Source: an uncultured Roseiflexaceae bacterium (lineage in GTDB: Bacteria; Chloroflexota; Chloroflexia; Chloroflexales; Roseiflexaceae). From it: a stretch of DNA of 64,000 nt. Positions within the stretch are counted from its first letter, which is position 1, and every line of letters starts with the position of its first letter. Shown here in pieces: positions 34,005 to 41,716 of this stretch. Under the pieces are notes generated by a model that did no database searches, was not told the origin of the DNA, and was given only the letters and a program-made list of their open reading frames with translations. The DNA lies in NCBI GenBank assembly GCA_937974195.1, contig CALJIC010000349.1:6836-70835 (forward strand), written 5' to 3'. The position numbers and the translations under genes were made by a program.

Positions 34005-35981
34005 TCACGCCGCGGCCACGTCCTCCGGCGCGCTGGTGGGCAGGAGCACGGTCACCGCCGTCCCGCGGCCCGGCTCGCTCTCGATCTTCACCGCCCCGCT
34101 GTGGGCCTGCACGATCCCCAGCACCGCCGGCAGCCCCATGCCGCGCCCGACGAACTTGGTCGTGTAGAACGGCTCGAAGATCTTGTCGCGCATCTCCGCA
34201 TCCATCCCCGGCCCGGTGTCGGCCACCTCGAGCGCGGCGTAGTCGCCCTCCGGCAGGTCCGGCGCCAGGAACGTCCCCGCCAGCAGCTCGCGGTCCGCGT
34301 GGCAGATCGACGTCGTGATGGTGATGGCGCCATCCTTGTCGCCGATCGCCTCGACGGCGTTGGAGACCAGGTCGCCGATCAGCTGGTGAAGCTGTGCCGC
34401 GTCGCCCTTGATCGGCGGCAGCTCGTAGCAGAGGCGGTAATTGAGAGCCACCCACGTGGGCATCCGGGACTGCAGCTCGGGGCGCATCTCGTCCAGCAGC
34501 ACGTTCAGGTTGAGCGCGTCGGTCACCAGCGGGCGCCGGCCGGCGAACACCATCATCTGGCGCGTCAGCTCGCCGGCGCGGCGCACGGAGTTGACGATCA
34601 TCTCGATCGACGAGTACGCCGGGTGCGTCGGGGGGAGGTCCAGCAGCGCCAGCTCGGCGTTGCCGAGAATAATGCCGAGCATGTTGTTGAAGTCGTGCGC
34701 GACCCCGCCGGCCAGCACGCTGAGGCTCTCCAACTTCTGGCGGTTGCGCACCTCGGCGTCCAGGAGCCGCCGCTGCTCCTCGGCGCGGCGCTGCTCGGTC
34801 ACATCGCGCGTCAGGAGCAGCAGGGTCTCCACGGCCCCGTCGGGAGCGAACTCCGGCAGGATGCGCGACTCGTACCAGCGCGGCCCGTCGGGCGTCGTCC
34901 ACTCGGACTCGACCGTCCGCGGCTGGCCGCTGGCGATAACCTCGCGGCACGCCCGCTCGATCAGCGCGACGTTCTCCTCCGGCAGCCCCAGCTCGCGGTT
35001 GGTCTTGCCGATGAACGCGCTCTGCGGCATCCCCAGCGTGCGCTCGACCGCCGGGCTGATGAACAGGTGGCGCAGCTCGCGGTCGACGCGGTTGATGATG
35101 TCCGGGCTGTTCGAGACGATCGCGTTCAGCTCGCGCTCGCGGCGCTGCAGCGCCTCCTCGGCGCGCGCCCGCTCGGTGACATCGATCCCCACGGCCCAGT
35201 GCGCCAGCCCCTGTATCGGGACCCGCTGCGCGACACACGACCAGGCGATCGTCCGCTCGCTCCCGTCCTTGCAGGTCACGTTCCAGTGGAGGTCCCGGAA
35301 GGGGGCGCCTCGCTTCCACTCGCGGAGCATCCGCTCGCGGTAGCTGGCGTCGGGGTAGAGCAGCGCCAGCGCGTCGGGGTTGCCGACGATCTCATCGGCC
35401 CGGTAGCCGGTGACGCGCTCGCACTCGCGGTTCCACAGCACCACCCGCCCCTCGGCGTCGAAGGCGTCGACCATCACCGGCATGTGCTCGATGAGCGCCT
35501 GAAGCTGAGCGCGGCTGGCGTGCAGCGCGCGGTTGGTGTCCTGCAGGCGTCTGAAGGTCGTGTGCAGCCAGACGCTCAGCTGCCACAGGATCAGCGCCAC
35601 CAGCGTGACTGACACGCCGACCCCGCCGACCCGCAGCGCCGCCGTGTGCAGCGGCGAGACCGTGAGCGGCGGAGCGATGAGCTCGGTGACCAGCGCCGCG
35701 CCCACGGCCGTCACGCAGCTCCCGGCGATCAGGTGCAGGAGCGCCTTGCCCTCCGGCTGGTCGCTTCTCGCACGCTGATGCGTCCGCCAGAGCAGCACCC
35801 CCACGCCGGCGGACGCCACCGCGCTCGCCAGCGAGACGAAGCCGCCGGCTACGACGTATGTGATCGCGTTCAGCGCTGCCAGCGCAAGCGTGATCGCGAG
35901 CATCCAGCCGATGAAGCGCCGCAGCAGGGCAGGGGGAGGATTGCTCAGGTCTGGCCCCGGTATCTCAGTCACCATGCCCAT
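34005..35981 (-). CDS. PAS-domain sensor histidine kinase (hybrid-free)
   Basis: About 658 residues. The N-terminus has four to five membrane helices (residues 20-150). Two PAS domains follow (ALIEHMPVMVDAFDAEGRVV and AIVSNSPDIINRVDRELRHL, each with a PAC tail such as GIDVTERARAEEAL). The kinase core has H-box LAGGVAHDFNNML, N-box LIGDLVSNAVEAIG, G1 VADTGPGMD and an F-box region FEPFYTTKFVGRGMGL. GVAHDFNNML is the NtrB-like subtype. There is no receiver domain, and no response regulator gene is adjacent, so it is an orphan. Two possible ATGs (35981, 35975) lie behind GAGGG. Confidence 0.88.
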   Translation of the reverse strand: MGMVTEIPGPDLSNPPPALLRRFIGWMLAITLALAALNAITYVVAGGFVSLASAVASAGVGVLLWRTHQRARSDQPEGKALLHLIAGSCVTAVGAALVTELIAPPLTVSPLHTAALRVGGVGVSVTLVALILWQLSVWLHTTFRRLQDTNRALHASRAQLQALIEHMPVMVDAFDAEGRVVLWNRECERVTGYRADEIVGNPDALALLYPDASYRERMLREWKRGAPFRDLHWNVTCKDGSERTIAWSCVAQRVPIQGLAHWAVGIDVTERARAEEALQRRERELNAIVSNSPDIINRVDRELRHLFISPAVERTLGMPQSAFIGKTNRELGLPEENVALIERACREVIASGQPRTVESEWTTPDGPRWYESRILPEFAPDGAVETLLLLTRDVTEQRRAEEQRRLLDAEVRNRQKLESLSVLAGGVAHDFNNMLGIILGNAELALLDLPPTHPAYSSIEMIVNSVRRAGELTRQMMVFAGRRPLVTDALNLNVLLDEMRPELQSRMPTWVALNYRLCYELPPIKGDAAQLHQLIGDLVSNAVEAIGDKDGAITITTSICHADRELLAGTFLAPDLPEGDYAALEVADTGPGMDAEMRDKIFEPFYTTKFVGRGMGLPAVLGIVQAHSGAVKIESEPGRGTAVTVLLPTSAPEDVAAA

Positions 35982-36031
35982 CTTCCCTCGCTCCCGCTGG
36001 ACGTCGAAACCTTCGCTTGGGTACCGGCCGC

Positions 36032-36040
36032 ATTGTAACA
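36032..36040 (-). promoter_or_regulatory. Extended -10 (TGTTACAAT) for the histidine kinase
   Basis: TG-T-TACAAT on the minus strand, 51 bases before the kinase start. Confidence 0.45.
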
Positions 36041-36163
36041 TCTCTTCAGTACGGGGGCAGTACGAGATGAGGTTGGGTATGCGGCGCAGCGCCGGCGCGC
36101 CAGCCGGCCGGATTTCGCAAGATGAAACGTCCCGCAGGCTGGCACAACCGCGTCGTTCGGGTG

Positions 36164-36300
36164 TATAATAGGGGCGTGCGGTGGCCGCGTCCCGGCACCG
36201 CCTGGAGAGTATGAAGGAGGCGAAGCCGCTTCATACTTCTCCTCCCGCCGCGGCGGAACATGGGAGCGCGATCGGCTGCGCCGCCTGTGCTCCCGGTGTT
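36164..36300 (+). ncRNA. Candidate untranslated RNA with strong hairpins
   Basis: A consensus TATAAT at 36164-36169 is followed by DNA with no credible ORF but two stem-loops. AGTATGAAG (36208-36216) pairs with CTTCATACT (36229-36237), extended by GGAG/CTCC and enclosing a GGC-GAA-GCC inner stem. GGGAGC (36262-36267) pairs with GCTCCC (36289-36294). It does not match SRP RNA, RNase P, tmRNA or 6S signatures that I know. It may instead be a leader of the tRNA operon or a terminator. Boundaries are approximate. Confidence 0.3.
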
Positions 36301-36329
36301 ACAAGAGCCCAATCGGGGGTGCGAAGAGT

Positions 36330-36358
36330 TTGCATTTTCCGATGAGGCATGGTATAGT
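36330..36358 (+). promoter_or_regulatory. Promoter for the tRNA genes, TTGCAT-17-TATAGT
   Basis: TTGCAT (36330-36335) and TATAGT (36353-36358) are 17 bases apart, with TG one base before the -10. The tRNA-Arg starts 18 bases downstream. Confidence 0.7.
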
Positions 36359-36376
36359 GTGCGCGGTGCGAATAAT

Positions 36377-36453
36377 GACTCTGTAGCTCAGTGGATTAGA
36401 GCGCTTCCCTGCGGAGGAAGAGGTCGGGCGTTCGAGTCGCCCCAGAGTCGCCA
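36377..36453 (+). tRNA. tRNA-Arg (anticodon GCG)
   Basis: A complete cloverleaf of 77 nt including an encoded CCA. Acceptor stem GACTCTG/CAGAGTC with discriminator G. D arm GCTC/GAGC, anticodon stem CTTCC/GGAAG with loop CTGCGGA (anticodon GCG, codon CGC), T arm GGGCG/CGCCC with TTCGAGT loop. The stop of 5' flanking DNA and the promoter at 36330-36358 fit. Confidence 0.95.
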
Positions 36454-36460
36454 CAAGTGA

Positions 36461-36490
36461 GAAGGGCGGCGCCACTGGCGGCCGCCCTTC
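36461..36490 (+). terminator. Hairpin between the two tRNA genes
   Basis: GAAGGGCGGC (36461-36470) pairs perfectly with GCCGCCCTTC (36481-36490) over a 10-nt loop. There is no T-run, so it may be a processing or partial termination site. Confidence 0.5.
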
Positions 36491-36507
36491 TGATGACAAC
36501 TGAAGAG

Positions 36508-36597
36508 GGGGAGGTGACGGAGTGGTTGAACGTGCTCGTCTCGAAAACGAGTTGGGCCTGAAAACCCACGTGGGTTCGAATCCCACCCTCCCCGCCA
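36508..36597 (+). tRNA. tRNA-Ser (anticodon CGA)
   Basis: A 90-nt class II tRNA including an encoded CCA. Acceptor GGGGAGG/CCTCCCC with discriminator G. Anticodon stem CTCGT/ACGAG with loop CTCGAAA (anticodon CGA, codon UCG). Variable arm GGG/CCC, T arm GTGGG/CCCAC with loop TTCGAAT. Confidence 0.95.
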
Positions 36598-36602
36598 CCA
36601 CA

Positions 36603-36626
36603 GAGCGCCGGCTGATGCCGGCGCTC
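36603..36626 (+). terminator. Terminator after the tRNA genes
   Basis: GAGCGCCGGC and GCCGGCGCTC form a perfect 10-bp stem with a TGAT loop, followed by GTCTGTTT. It also lies downstream of the convergent NUDIX gene. Confidence 0.7.
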
Positions 36627-36660
36627 GTCTGTTTGGCAAGAAGGGCGGCCCTGTGCCCGG

Positions 36661-37116
36661 CTACTCGCCCTGCGCGTACCCGAGCGCAACCCGGATACGG
36701 TGCAGCGCCGCGCCGGTGAACGGGTCGCGGTGCACCAGCGGGTCCCAGGACTCCGGCGCGCGCAGGTCGAACCAGCCGACGGCCGTGATGGCGTAGGAGG
36801 CCGCGGCCTCCGGCTCCGGCTCGTGCCCCGGCCGCGCCTCGCCGCCCTGCGGCCGGCAGAGGTAGGTCTTCAGGCGCCGGTAGATCCCGCCCGGGAAGCC
36901 CGGCTCCTCGAGCAGCAGGCGCTCGACGGTGACCTCGAGGTGCGTCTCCTCGCGCATCTCGCGGCGCACGCACTCCTCCTCGGTCTCATGCGGCTCGCGG
37001 CCGCCGCCGGGGATCACCCAGTAGCCCTGGTCGTCGTCGTGCGGCTGGTGCTTGATCAGCAGGATCGAGTCGCCGAGAAGGATGGCGCCCTGGTAGCGTG
37101 TGTCGCGGAGCGTCAT
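36661..37116 (-). CDS. NUDIX hydrolase
   Basis: A 151-residue protein. The Nudix box GGGREPHETEEECVRREMRE then ETHLEV fits the pattern with its metal-binding glutamates. The conserved glycine near the end of the box is replaced by histidine (EETH instead of EETG). VIPGGG just before is typical of ADP-sugar or NTP-type Nudix enzymes. The substrate cannot be assigned. ATG at 37116 has no clear ribosome binding site. It lies 33 bp after the DUF1405 gene in the same orientation. Confidence 0.87.
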   Translation of the reverse strand: MTLRDTRYQGAILLGDSILLIKHQPHDDDQGYWVIPGGGREPHETEEECVRREMREETHLEVTVERLLLEEPGFPGGIYRRLKTYLCRPQGGEARPGHEPEPEAAASYAITAVGWFDLRAPESWDPLVHRDPFTGAALHRIRVALGYAQGE

Positions 37117-37149
37117 GGGGTGTTGGGCTCTCAGCTATCAGGTCTGACG

Positions 37150-37776
37150 TCAGCGGGCCGACACCGGGGTCGCCGAGGGCGCGCCGCGCTCGCCCGGCTG
37201 CGGCAGCAGCAGCAGCCCGGCCCCCACCAGCGCCGTGAGCCCGGCCGCCAGCCAGAAGATGAAGTCCCGGCTCACGTGGCTGGTGAGCGGCGGGTGGAAG
37301 CCCAACCCGTAGTCCACGAACACCGAGAGCGCGAACCAGACGATCACCCACATGCGCTTCGAGAGCGACAGCCGGCCGATGTGCGGCACGAACAGCAGCC
37401 CCTCGCACAGCAGCCCGATGTGAGTCACGAACAGCAGCGCCTCCACCGGCAGGATGATGCCCGAGCCGGTCCACTGCCGCAGCCAGAAGGCGATCGTCCA
37501 GAGCCCGTACTTCACGCAGAAGAACGCCGTCAGCGCGTAGAACCAGCGCCACTCCTTCCCGGCGCGCAGGCCGAACAGCGCGATCGTCCCGAGCAGCGCC
37601 GCCAGCGGGCAGTCGGGGATGAAGGGCAGCGCCCAGATCGGCGAGCTCAGGATCATCGGGCCGTACCACACCGCGCCGCCGATCACGGTGCCCAGCAGGT
37701 TGGCGATCACCGCCGCCCAGAAGAGCAGCGGGTTACGCAGGATCGTGTTCAGAGTCCAGCGGAGGAGCTGTTCCAT
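37150..37776 (-). CDS. DUF1405 family membrane protein
   Basis: A 208-residue protein with six to seven membrane helices, matching the DUF1405 (YpjA-like) family. NPLLFWAAVIANLLGTVIGG, FYALTAFFCVKYGLWTIAFW and VWFALSVFVDYGLGFHPPL are typical conserved blocks with WYG and DYG motifs. The function is unknown. AGGAAAG precedes the start. The last 20 residues are polar. It is probably co-transcribed with the NUDIX gene. Confidence 0.88.
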   Translation of the reverse strand: MEQLLRWTLNTILRNPLLFWAAVIANLLGTVIGGAVWYGPMILSSPIWALPFIPDCPLAALLGTIALFGLRAGKEWRWFYALTAFFCVKYGLWTIAFWLRQWTGSGIILPVEALLFVTHIGLLCEGLLFVPHIGRLSLSKRMWVIVWFALSVFVDYGLGFHPPLTSHVSRDFIFWLAAGLTALVGAGLLLLPQPGERGAPSATPVSAR

Positions 37777-37790
37777 ACCGTATCTTTCCT

Positions 37791-37930
37791 GACTCGGTGA
37801 CAGGGTGACTCAGTGACAGGGTGACCGGGTGACCAGGGGAGCAAGAAGGTTGTGGCGTGGTACGGGTCTCTGGCTGCAAAGGGTCACCCCGTCACCCCAT
37901 CACCCCGTCACCGAGTCACCTGGTCACCAC
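37791..37930. repeat. Short tandem GTGAC repeats in two inverted clusters
   Basis: At 37791-37840 the unit GGTGACAG/GGTGACTC/GGTGACCG repeats about five times. At 37881-37930 GTCACCCC and related octamers repeat about six times in the opposite sense, so the two clusters can pair over a loop of about 40 nt. The right cluster includes the last codons and stop codon of the acyltransferase gene. This resembles the short tandemly repeated repetitive sequences of cyanobacteria and Chloroflexota. Confidence 0.75.
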
Positions 37931-38507
37931 TGGCCCCTGGCCGGATCAGCCGGATCGGCACGCCGCCGACGAACGCGCCGGGCGGCACATCGCGGTTCAC
38001 CAGGCTCATCGCCGACACCGTCGCCCCGTCGCCGATCACCACGCCGGGCAGGATGGTGCAGTTCGCGCCGATCGTCACGTCCCGCCCGATGTGCACCGGG
38101 CCGCGGCGCCACTCGTAGCGGGTGAACTCGTGGCATAGCACCGTCGAGTTGTAGCCGATGATGCAGTCCTCGCCCAGGGTCACATCCTGCGGGAAGAAGA
38201 TGTCGAACATCACCATCAGGCCGACCGAGGCGTGGCGCCCGACGCGCATGCCGAGCGCGCGGTAGATGCGGTTCTTCAGCGCCATGAACGGCACGTAGCG
38301 CGCCAGCTGGATGAGCGCCGCGTTGCGCGCCACGCGCGCGTATCCCCCGGTGAGGCGCGGGAAGTACCACAGGGCGTTGTGCGGCCCCGGCGACGGCGCG
38401 ATCTGCAGGCGCGCCCTGCGCGCCGCGCTCGTGCCCAGGCCGTCGGCTGTGCCCGAGGCCACGGGCGACTGCGCCGCTCCGGCGTTCTCCACAGCGCCAG
38501 TATCCAT
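37908..38507 (-). CDS. Hexapeptide-repeat acyltransferase
   Basis: About 199 residues. The C-terminal half is a left-handed beta-helix of hexapeptide repeats (IGYNSTVLCHEF, VHIGRDVTIGANCTILPGVV, IGDGATVSAMSLVNRDVPPG), followed by FVGGVPIRLI, the usual coil end of LbH acetyltransferases. The first 50 residues are polar and low complexity. Such enzymes acetylate sugars or other hydroxyl groups with acetyl-CoA. The C-terminus SGDQVTR is encoded by the adjacent repeat cluster. The start is ATG 38507 or GTG 38513. It follows the cyclophilin gene by 12 bp. Confidence 0.85.
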   Translation of the reverse strand: MDTGAVENAGAAQSPVASGTADGLGTSAARRARLQIAPSPGPHNALWYFPRLTGGYARVARNAALIQLARYVPFMALKNRIYRALGMRVGRHASVGLMVMFDIFFPQDVTLGEDCIIGYNSTVLCHEFTRYEWRRGPVHIGRDVTIGANCTILPGVVIGDGATVSAMSLVNRDVPPGAFVGGVPIRLIRPGASGDQVTR

Positions 38508-38519
38508 CCTCACCCGGTC

Positions 38520-39011
38520 TTACCGCTCCTCCACCGTCACCGCGAGCATCTGGTCGCCCTGGCGAATGGCGTTGACGACGTCCATCCCCTCGACGACCTT
38601 GCCGAACACGGTGTGCTTGCCGTCCAGGTGCGGCTGGGGCGAGTGGGTGATGAAGAACTGGCTGCCGTTCGTGTTCGGGCCGGCGTTGGCCATCGAGATC
38701 ACGCCGGTCTCGTGCTTGAGCGGGTTCTGCTTCGGGTCCACCTCGTCCTGGAACCGGTAGCCCGGCCCGCCCCGGCCGGTGCCGGTCGGGTCGCCGCCCT
38801 GGATGACGAAGTTCGGAATGACGCGGTGGAAGCTCACGCCGTCGTAGAAGCCCTCGCGGGCGAGGAAGACGAAGTTATTGACCGTGACGGGCGCGTAGTT
38901 CGGGTAGAGGTCCAGGACGATCTCGCCCTTGGTGGTCTGCATGGTCACGCGGTAGGTCTTGGACGTGTCGATCGTCATCTCCGGCGCCTGGCGCCACTGC
39001 TTGGCTGGCAC
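38520..39011 (-). CDS. Peptidyl-prolyl cis-trans isomerase, cyclophilin type
   Basis: A 163-residue cyclophilin. FHRVIPNFVIQGGDPTGTGR contains the catalytic Arg and Phe region, and FFITHSPQPHLDGKHTVFGK the second active-site block with the conserved His. It accelerates prolyl isomerisation in protein folding. No signal peptide, so cytoplasmic. GTG at 39011 (VPAKQWRQAPEM) follows AAGGAAGG and matches the N-terminus pattern of Chloroflexota relatives; the longer frame from 39188 is low-complexity. Confidence 0.92.
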   Translation of the reverse strand: MPAKQWRQAPEMTIDTSKTYRVTMQTTKGEIVLDLYPNYAPVTVNNFVFLAREGFYDGVSFHRVIPNFVIQGGDPTGTGRGGPGYRFQDEVDPKQNPLKHETGVISMANAGPNTNGSQFFITHSPQPHLDGKHTVFGKVVEGMDVVNAIRQGDQMLAVTVEER

Positions 39012-39208
39012 AGCCCTTCCTTTCTGCTCGCAGGAGGTGCGGGGGCTGTAGAGGTGGCCCGCCCCGATCCCCCTGCCGCGTAGTCGCCTGTCATGATCCG
39101 TGTGGCGCGGCGGCCGCACCCCCGCACTGCCTGGAAGCGTTCGTAGAGGCGTGACCCCACATCTTCCCGGCAGGAGGGCGGCTGGCAACGACCGCGCAGC
39201 TCCCGTGA

Positions 39209-39217
39209 ATTATACCA
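39209..39217 (-). promoter_or_regulatory. Extended -10 (TGGTATAAT) upstream of the cyclophilin gene
   Basis: A perfect TG-n-TATAAT on the minus strand. It is about 200 bp from the assigned start, so a long leader or another start is possible. Confidence 0.45.
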
Positions 39218-39257
39218 TCGCTGGCCGGGGGCGCGCTGCGCTGCGGACGCGCCTTCG

Positions 39258-39266
39258 TGGTAAGAT
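39258..39266 (+). promoter_or_regulatory. Extended -10 (TGGTAAGAT) for the oxidoreductase
   Basis: TG-G-TAAGAT lies 56 bases before the start of the Gfo/Idh/MocA gene. Confidence 0.45.
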
Positions 39267-39321
39267 AGCGCCGCTGCCGCAGCGTGTGCGGCGGACCTTC
39301 CACCGTAAGGAGCTTCACACC

Positions 39322-40395
39322 ATGACATCCCCGGTTCGCTTCGGCGTCATCGGCGCAGGCTCGATTGCCACCCGCGGCCACATCCCCTCGCTGCAGCGGA
39401 TCCCCGGCGTCCAAGTGATCGCGATCTGCGATGCGAATTTGGAGCGGGCGCAGCAGGTGGCCGCTCAGTTCAACATTCCCTATGCGTTCAGCGATTTCCG
39501 CGAGGTCACCAGCCACCCGGAGGTGGACGCGATCACCGTCGGTGTGCCGAACGCGTTCCACGCCCCGGTGTCGCTGGCGGCGCTCGAGTCCGGCAAGCAC
39601 GTGCTCTGCGAGAAGCCGCTGGCGACCAGCGTCGCCGATGGTGAGGCGATGGTCGCCGCGGCGCAGCGGGCCGGCCGCGTCCTGGCGGTGAACATGAGCA
39701 CCCGCCCCGAGCCGGCGATCGTCGCCGTCCGCGAGGCCGTGCAGGCCGGCCGCCTGGGCAAGGTGACCTACGCCTACGGGCGCATGTTCCGCCGCAGCGG
39801 CATCCCCGGCTTCGGCAGCTGGTTCACGCGCAAGGAGCTGGCCGGCGGCGGCGCGACGATGGACATCGGCGTGCACGTGCTCGACGCGCTGCTCTGGGTC
39901 CTGGGCTTCCCGCGGGTGACGGCCGTGCGCGGCGAGATCCAGGCGGTGCACGGCCCGCACGAGCGCGGCCTTGGCTCGTGGGGCGCGGATCGCGTGCCCG
40001 GCGGCACGTTCGACGTGGACGACCTGTCGGCGATTCACCTGCGGCTGGCGGACGGCGGCCTGATCACCGTCGAGGTCAGCTGGGCGATCCACGGCCGCAA
40101 CGAGCAGCGCATGCAGCTCGCGGGCGACCTGGGCGGCGCGGATATCTTCCCCGACCTGTACGGCGAGTCGACTCCGCTGCGCTTCTACTGGAACGAGGGG
40201 GATAAGCCGGTGGAGGTCATCCCGACGCTGCCCGAGACCCAGTGGGGCTGGGCGCTCGGCTTCTCGCGCTTCGTCGATGCGGTGCGTGGCCACGGCGAGC
40301 CGCTGGCCACCGGCCAGGAGGGGCTGCAGGTGCTGCGGCTGCTGGACGCGGCCTACCGGTCGGCCGAGGCCGGGCGCGAGATCTCGCTGGTCTGA
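39322..40395 (+). CDS. Gfo/Idh/MocA family oxidoreductase
   Basis: A 357-residue protein. The N-terminal Rossmann site is FGVIGAGSIATRGHIPSL. HVLCEKPLATS carries the family's EKP lysine. GGGATMDIGVHVLDALLWVL is the substrate-domain signature with the conserved D and H. It should oxidise or reduce a sugar, inositol or sugar derivative with NAD(P). Inositol is possible given iolB elsewhere in the window, but nothing here links the genes. ATG at 39322 behind AAGGAG. Followed by a strong terminator. Confidence 0.92.
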   Translation: MTSPVRFGVIGAGSIATRGHIPSLQRIPGVQVIAICDANLERAQQVAAQFNIPYAFSDFREVTSHPEVDAITVGVPNAFHAPVSLAALESGKHVLCEKPLATSVADGEAMVAAAQRAGRVLAVNMSTRPEPAIVAVREAVQAGRLGKVTYAYGRMFRRSGIPGFGSWFTRKELAGGGATMDIGVHVLDALLWVLGFPRVTAVRGEIQAVHGPHERGLGSWGADRVPGGTFDVDDLSAIHLRLADGGLITVEVSWAIHGRNEQRMQLAGDLGGADIFPDLYGESTPLRFYWNEGDKPVEVIPTLPETQWGWALGFSRFVDAVRGHGEPLATGQEGLQVLRLLDAAYRSAEAGREISLV

Positions 40396-40409
40396 CGCGC
40401 TGACGAGAT

Positions 40410-40440
40410 GCGGGGTGGCTCAGCCACCCCGCGATCTTTT
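40410..40440. terminator. Terminator with T-run between convergent genes
   Basis: GCGGGGTGGC and GCCACCCCGC form a 10-bp stem with a TCA loop, then GATCTTTTT. Serves the oxidoreductase gene and possibly the convergent moeA. Confidence 0.85.
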
Positions 40441-40459
40441 TCCGTGTAAGCCGTATGTG

Positions 40460-41710
40460 CTACTGGAGAGGCCCGGTCAGGAGCGCCTCGAGCTCCTCGC
40501 CGGGCTGGTACGTGCGCTCGCCGGGCGGCACCAGCAGCAGCGCGTTCGCGCCGCGCAGCGAGAGCAGCCGGCTCGAGCCCTGCGCGCCGGTCGTGCGCGC
40601 CACCAGCCGGCCGCCGTCGAGGCTCACGATGGCGCGCTGGTACTCCGGCCGGTCCGGCGAGGGCCGGATCGGGTCGAGCAGCGCCACCTGCGCCTTCGGG
40701 CGCTCCGGCCGCGCGTCTCCCTGGAGCCGCCGCAGCGCCGGGCGCACGAACACCTCGAAGGAGACCAGCGAGGAGACCGGGTAGCCGGGGAGGCCGAAGA
40801 CCATGCGCCCGCCGACCGTCGCGAAGGTCGTCGGCTTGCCGGGCTTGAAGGCGATCCGCCCGAAGTGGACCGTCCCGAGCTCGGCCAGCAGCGGCTTGAT
40901 CAGGTCGCGGGTGCCCATCGAGACGCCGCCGCTGGTGATCAGCACGTCGGCCTGCTCGAGGCCGCGCAGGATCGCCTGCCGCTGCAGCGCCTCGTCGTCG
41001 CGGGCGATCCCGAGCGAGATCGTCTCGCAGCCGGCCTCGCGCGCCGCCGCCAGCAGCGCGTAGCGGTTGCTGTCGCGCACGCCGCCGGGGATCGGCTCGG
41101 CGTCGGGGTCGAACACCTCGTCGCCGGTCGCCAGCACCGCCACCACCGGCCGGCGGTAGACCTTCACCCGCGTGCGGCCCACGGTCGCCAGCAGGCCGAT
41201 CTCCGGCGCGCCGAGCGTGGCGCCGCGCTCCAGCACGAGCTGGCCGGCGGCGATGTCCTGCCCGACCGCGTGGACCGCGTCGCCGGCCGAGAGCGCGCGC
41301 GCGATCTGCAGCGTGCCGTCGCGCTCCTCGGTCTGCTCGACCATGATCACGGCGTCGGCGCCCGGCGGCAGCGGGGCGCCGGTCATGATCCGCACCGCTG
41401 TGCCGGGCTCGACCACCAGCCCCGCGTCGCCCCCGGCCGTGATCTCACCCAGCACGCGCCGCGGGGCCAGGCCATCTTCGGCGCGCACGGCGTACCCGTC
41501 GACCGCCGACTTCGGCACGTCGGGGAGCGGCGCCGCGGCGTACACATCCTCGGCCAGCACCCGTCCGGCCGGAGAGGGCGCCCCCGGCGTGCGCTCGGCC
41601 AGGATGTCGATCTCCTCCACCCCGAGCGGCGCGGCGTGGGCCTCGATCGTGCGCAGGGCCTCCGCGATCGAGACCATCGGGTAAGGAGACTCGCGTCGCA
41701 TCTCGCGCAT
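40460..41710 (-). CDS. moeA: Molybdopterin molybdenumtransferase MoeA
   Basis: About 416 residues. MoeA/gephyrin domains in order: PDVPKSAVDGYAVRAEDG (conserved SxxDGYA), GTAVRIMTGAPLPPGADAV, and the MPT-binding domain with TGDEVF, SNRYAL, TSGGVSMGTRD and GLPGYPVSSL. The last domain is the C-terminal beta-barrel. MoeA inserts molybdate into adenylylated molybdopterin. It lies 6 bp after trxB. The start is ATG 41710 or neighbouring codons. No other Moco gene is adjacent. Confidence 0.93.
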   Translation of the reverse strand: MREMRRESPYPMVSIAEALRTIEAHAAPLGVEEIDILAERTPGAPSPAGRVLAEDVYAAAPLPDVPKSAVDGYAVRAEDGLAPRRVLGEITAGGDAGLVVEPGTAVRIMTGAPLPPGADAVIMVEQTEERDGTLQIARALSAGDAVHAVGQDIAAGQLVLERGATLGAPEIGLLATVGRTRVKVYRRPVVAVLATGDEVFDPDAEPIPGGVRDSNRYALLAAAREAGCETISLGIARDDEALQRQAILRGLEQADVLITSGGVSMGTRDLIKPLLAELGTVHFGRIAFKPGKPTTFATVGGRMVFGLPGYPVSSLVSFEVFVRPALRRLQGDARPERPKAQVALLDPIRPSPDRPEYQRAIVSLDGGRLVARTTGAQGSSRLLSLRGANALLLVPPGERTYQPGEELEALLTGPLQ

Positions 41711-41716
41711 CACAGG

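Noticed and set aside
36164..36300. 4.5S/SRP RNA
   Set aside because: The conserved GGAAGG-AGC core of SRP RNA is missing.
37791..37930. CRISPR or transposon ends
   Set aside because: Very short octamer repeats in inverted clusters; no transposase, no target duplication visible.
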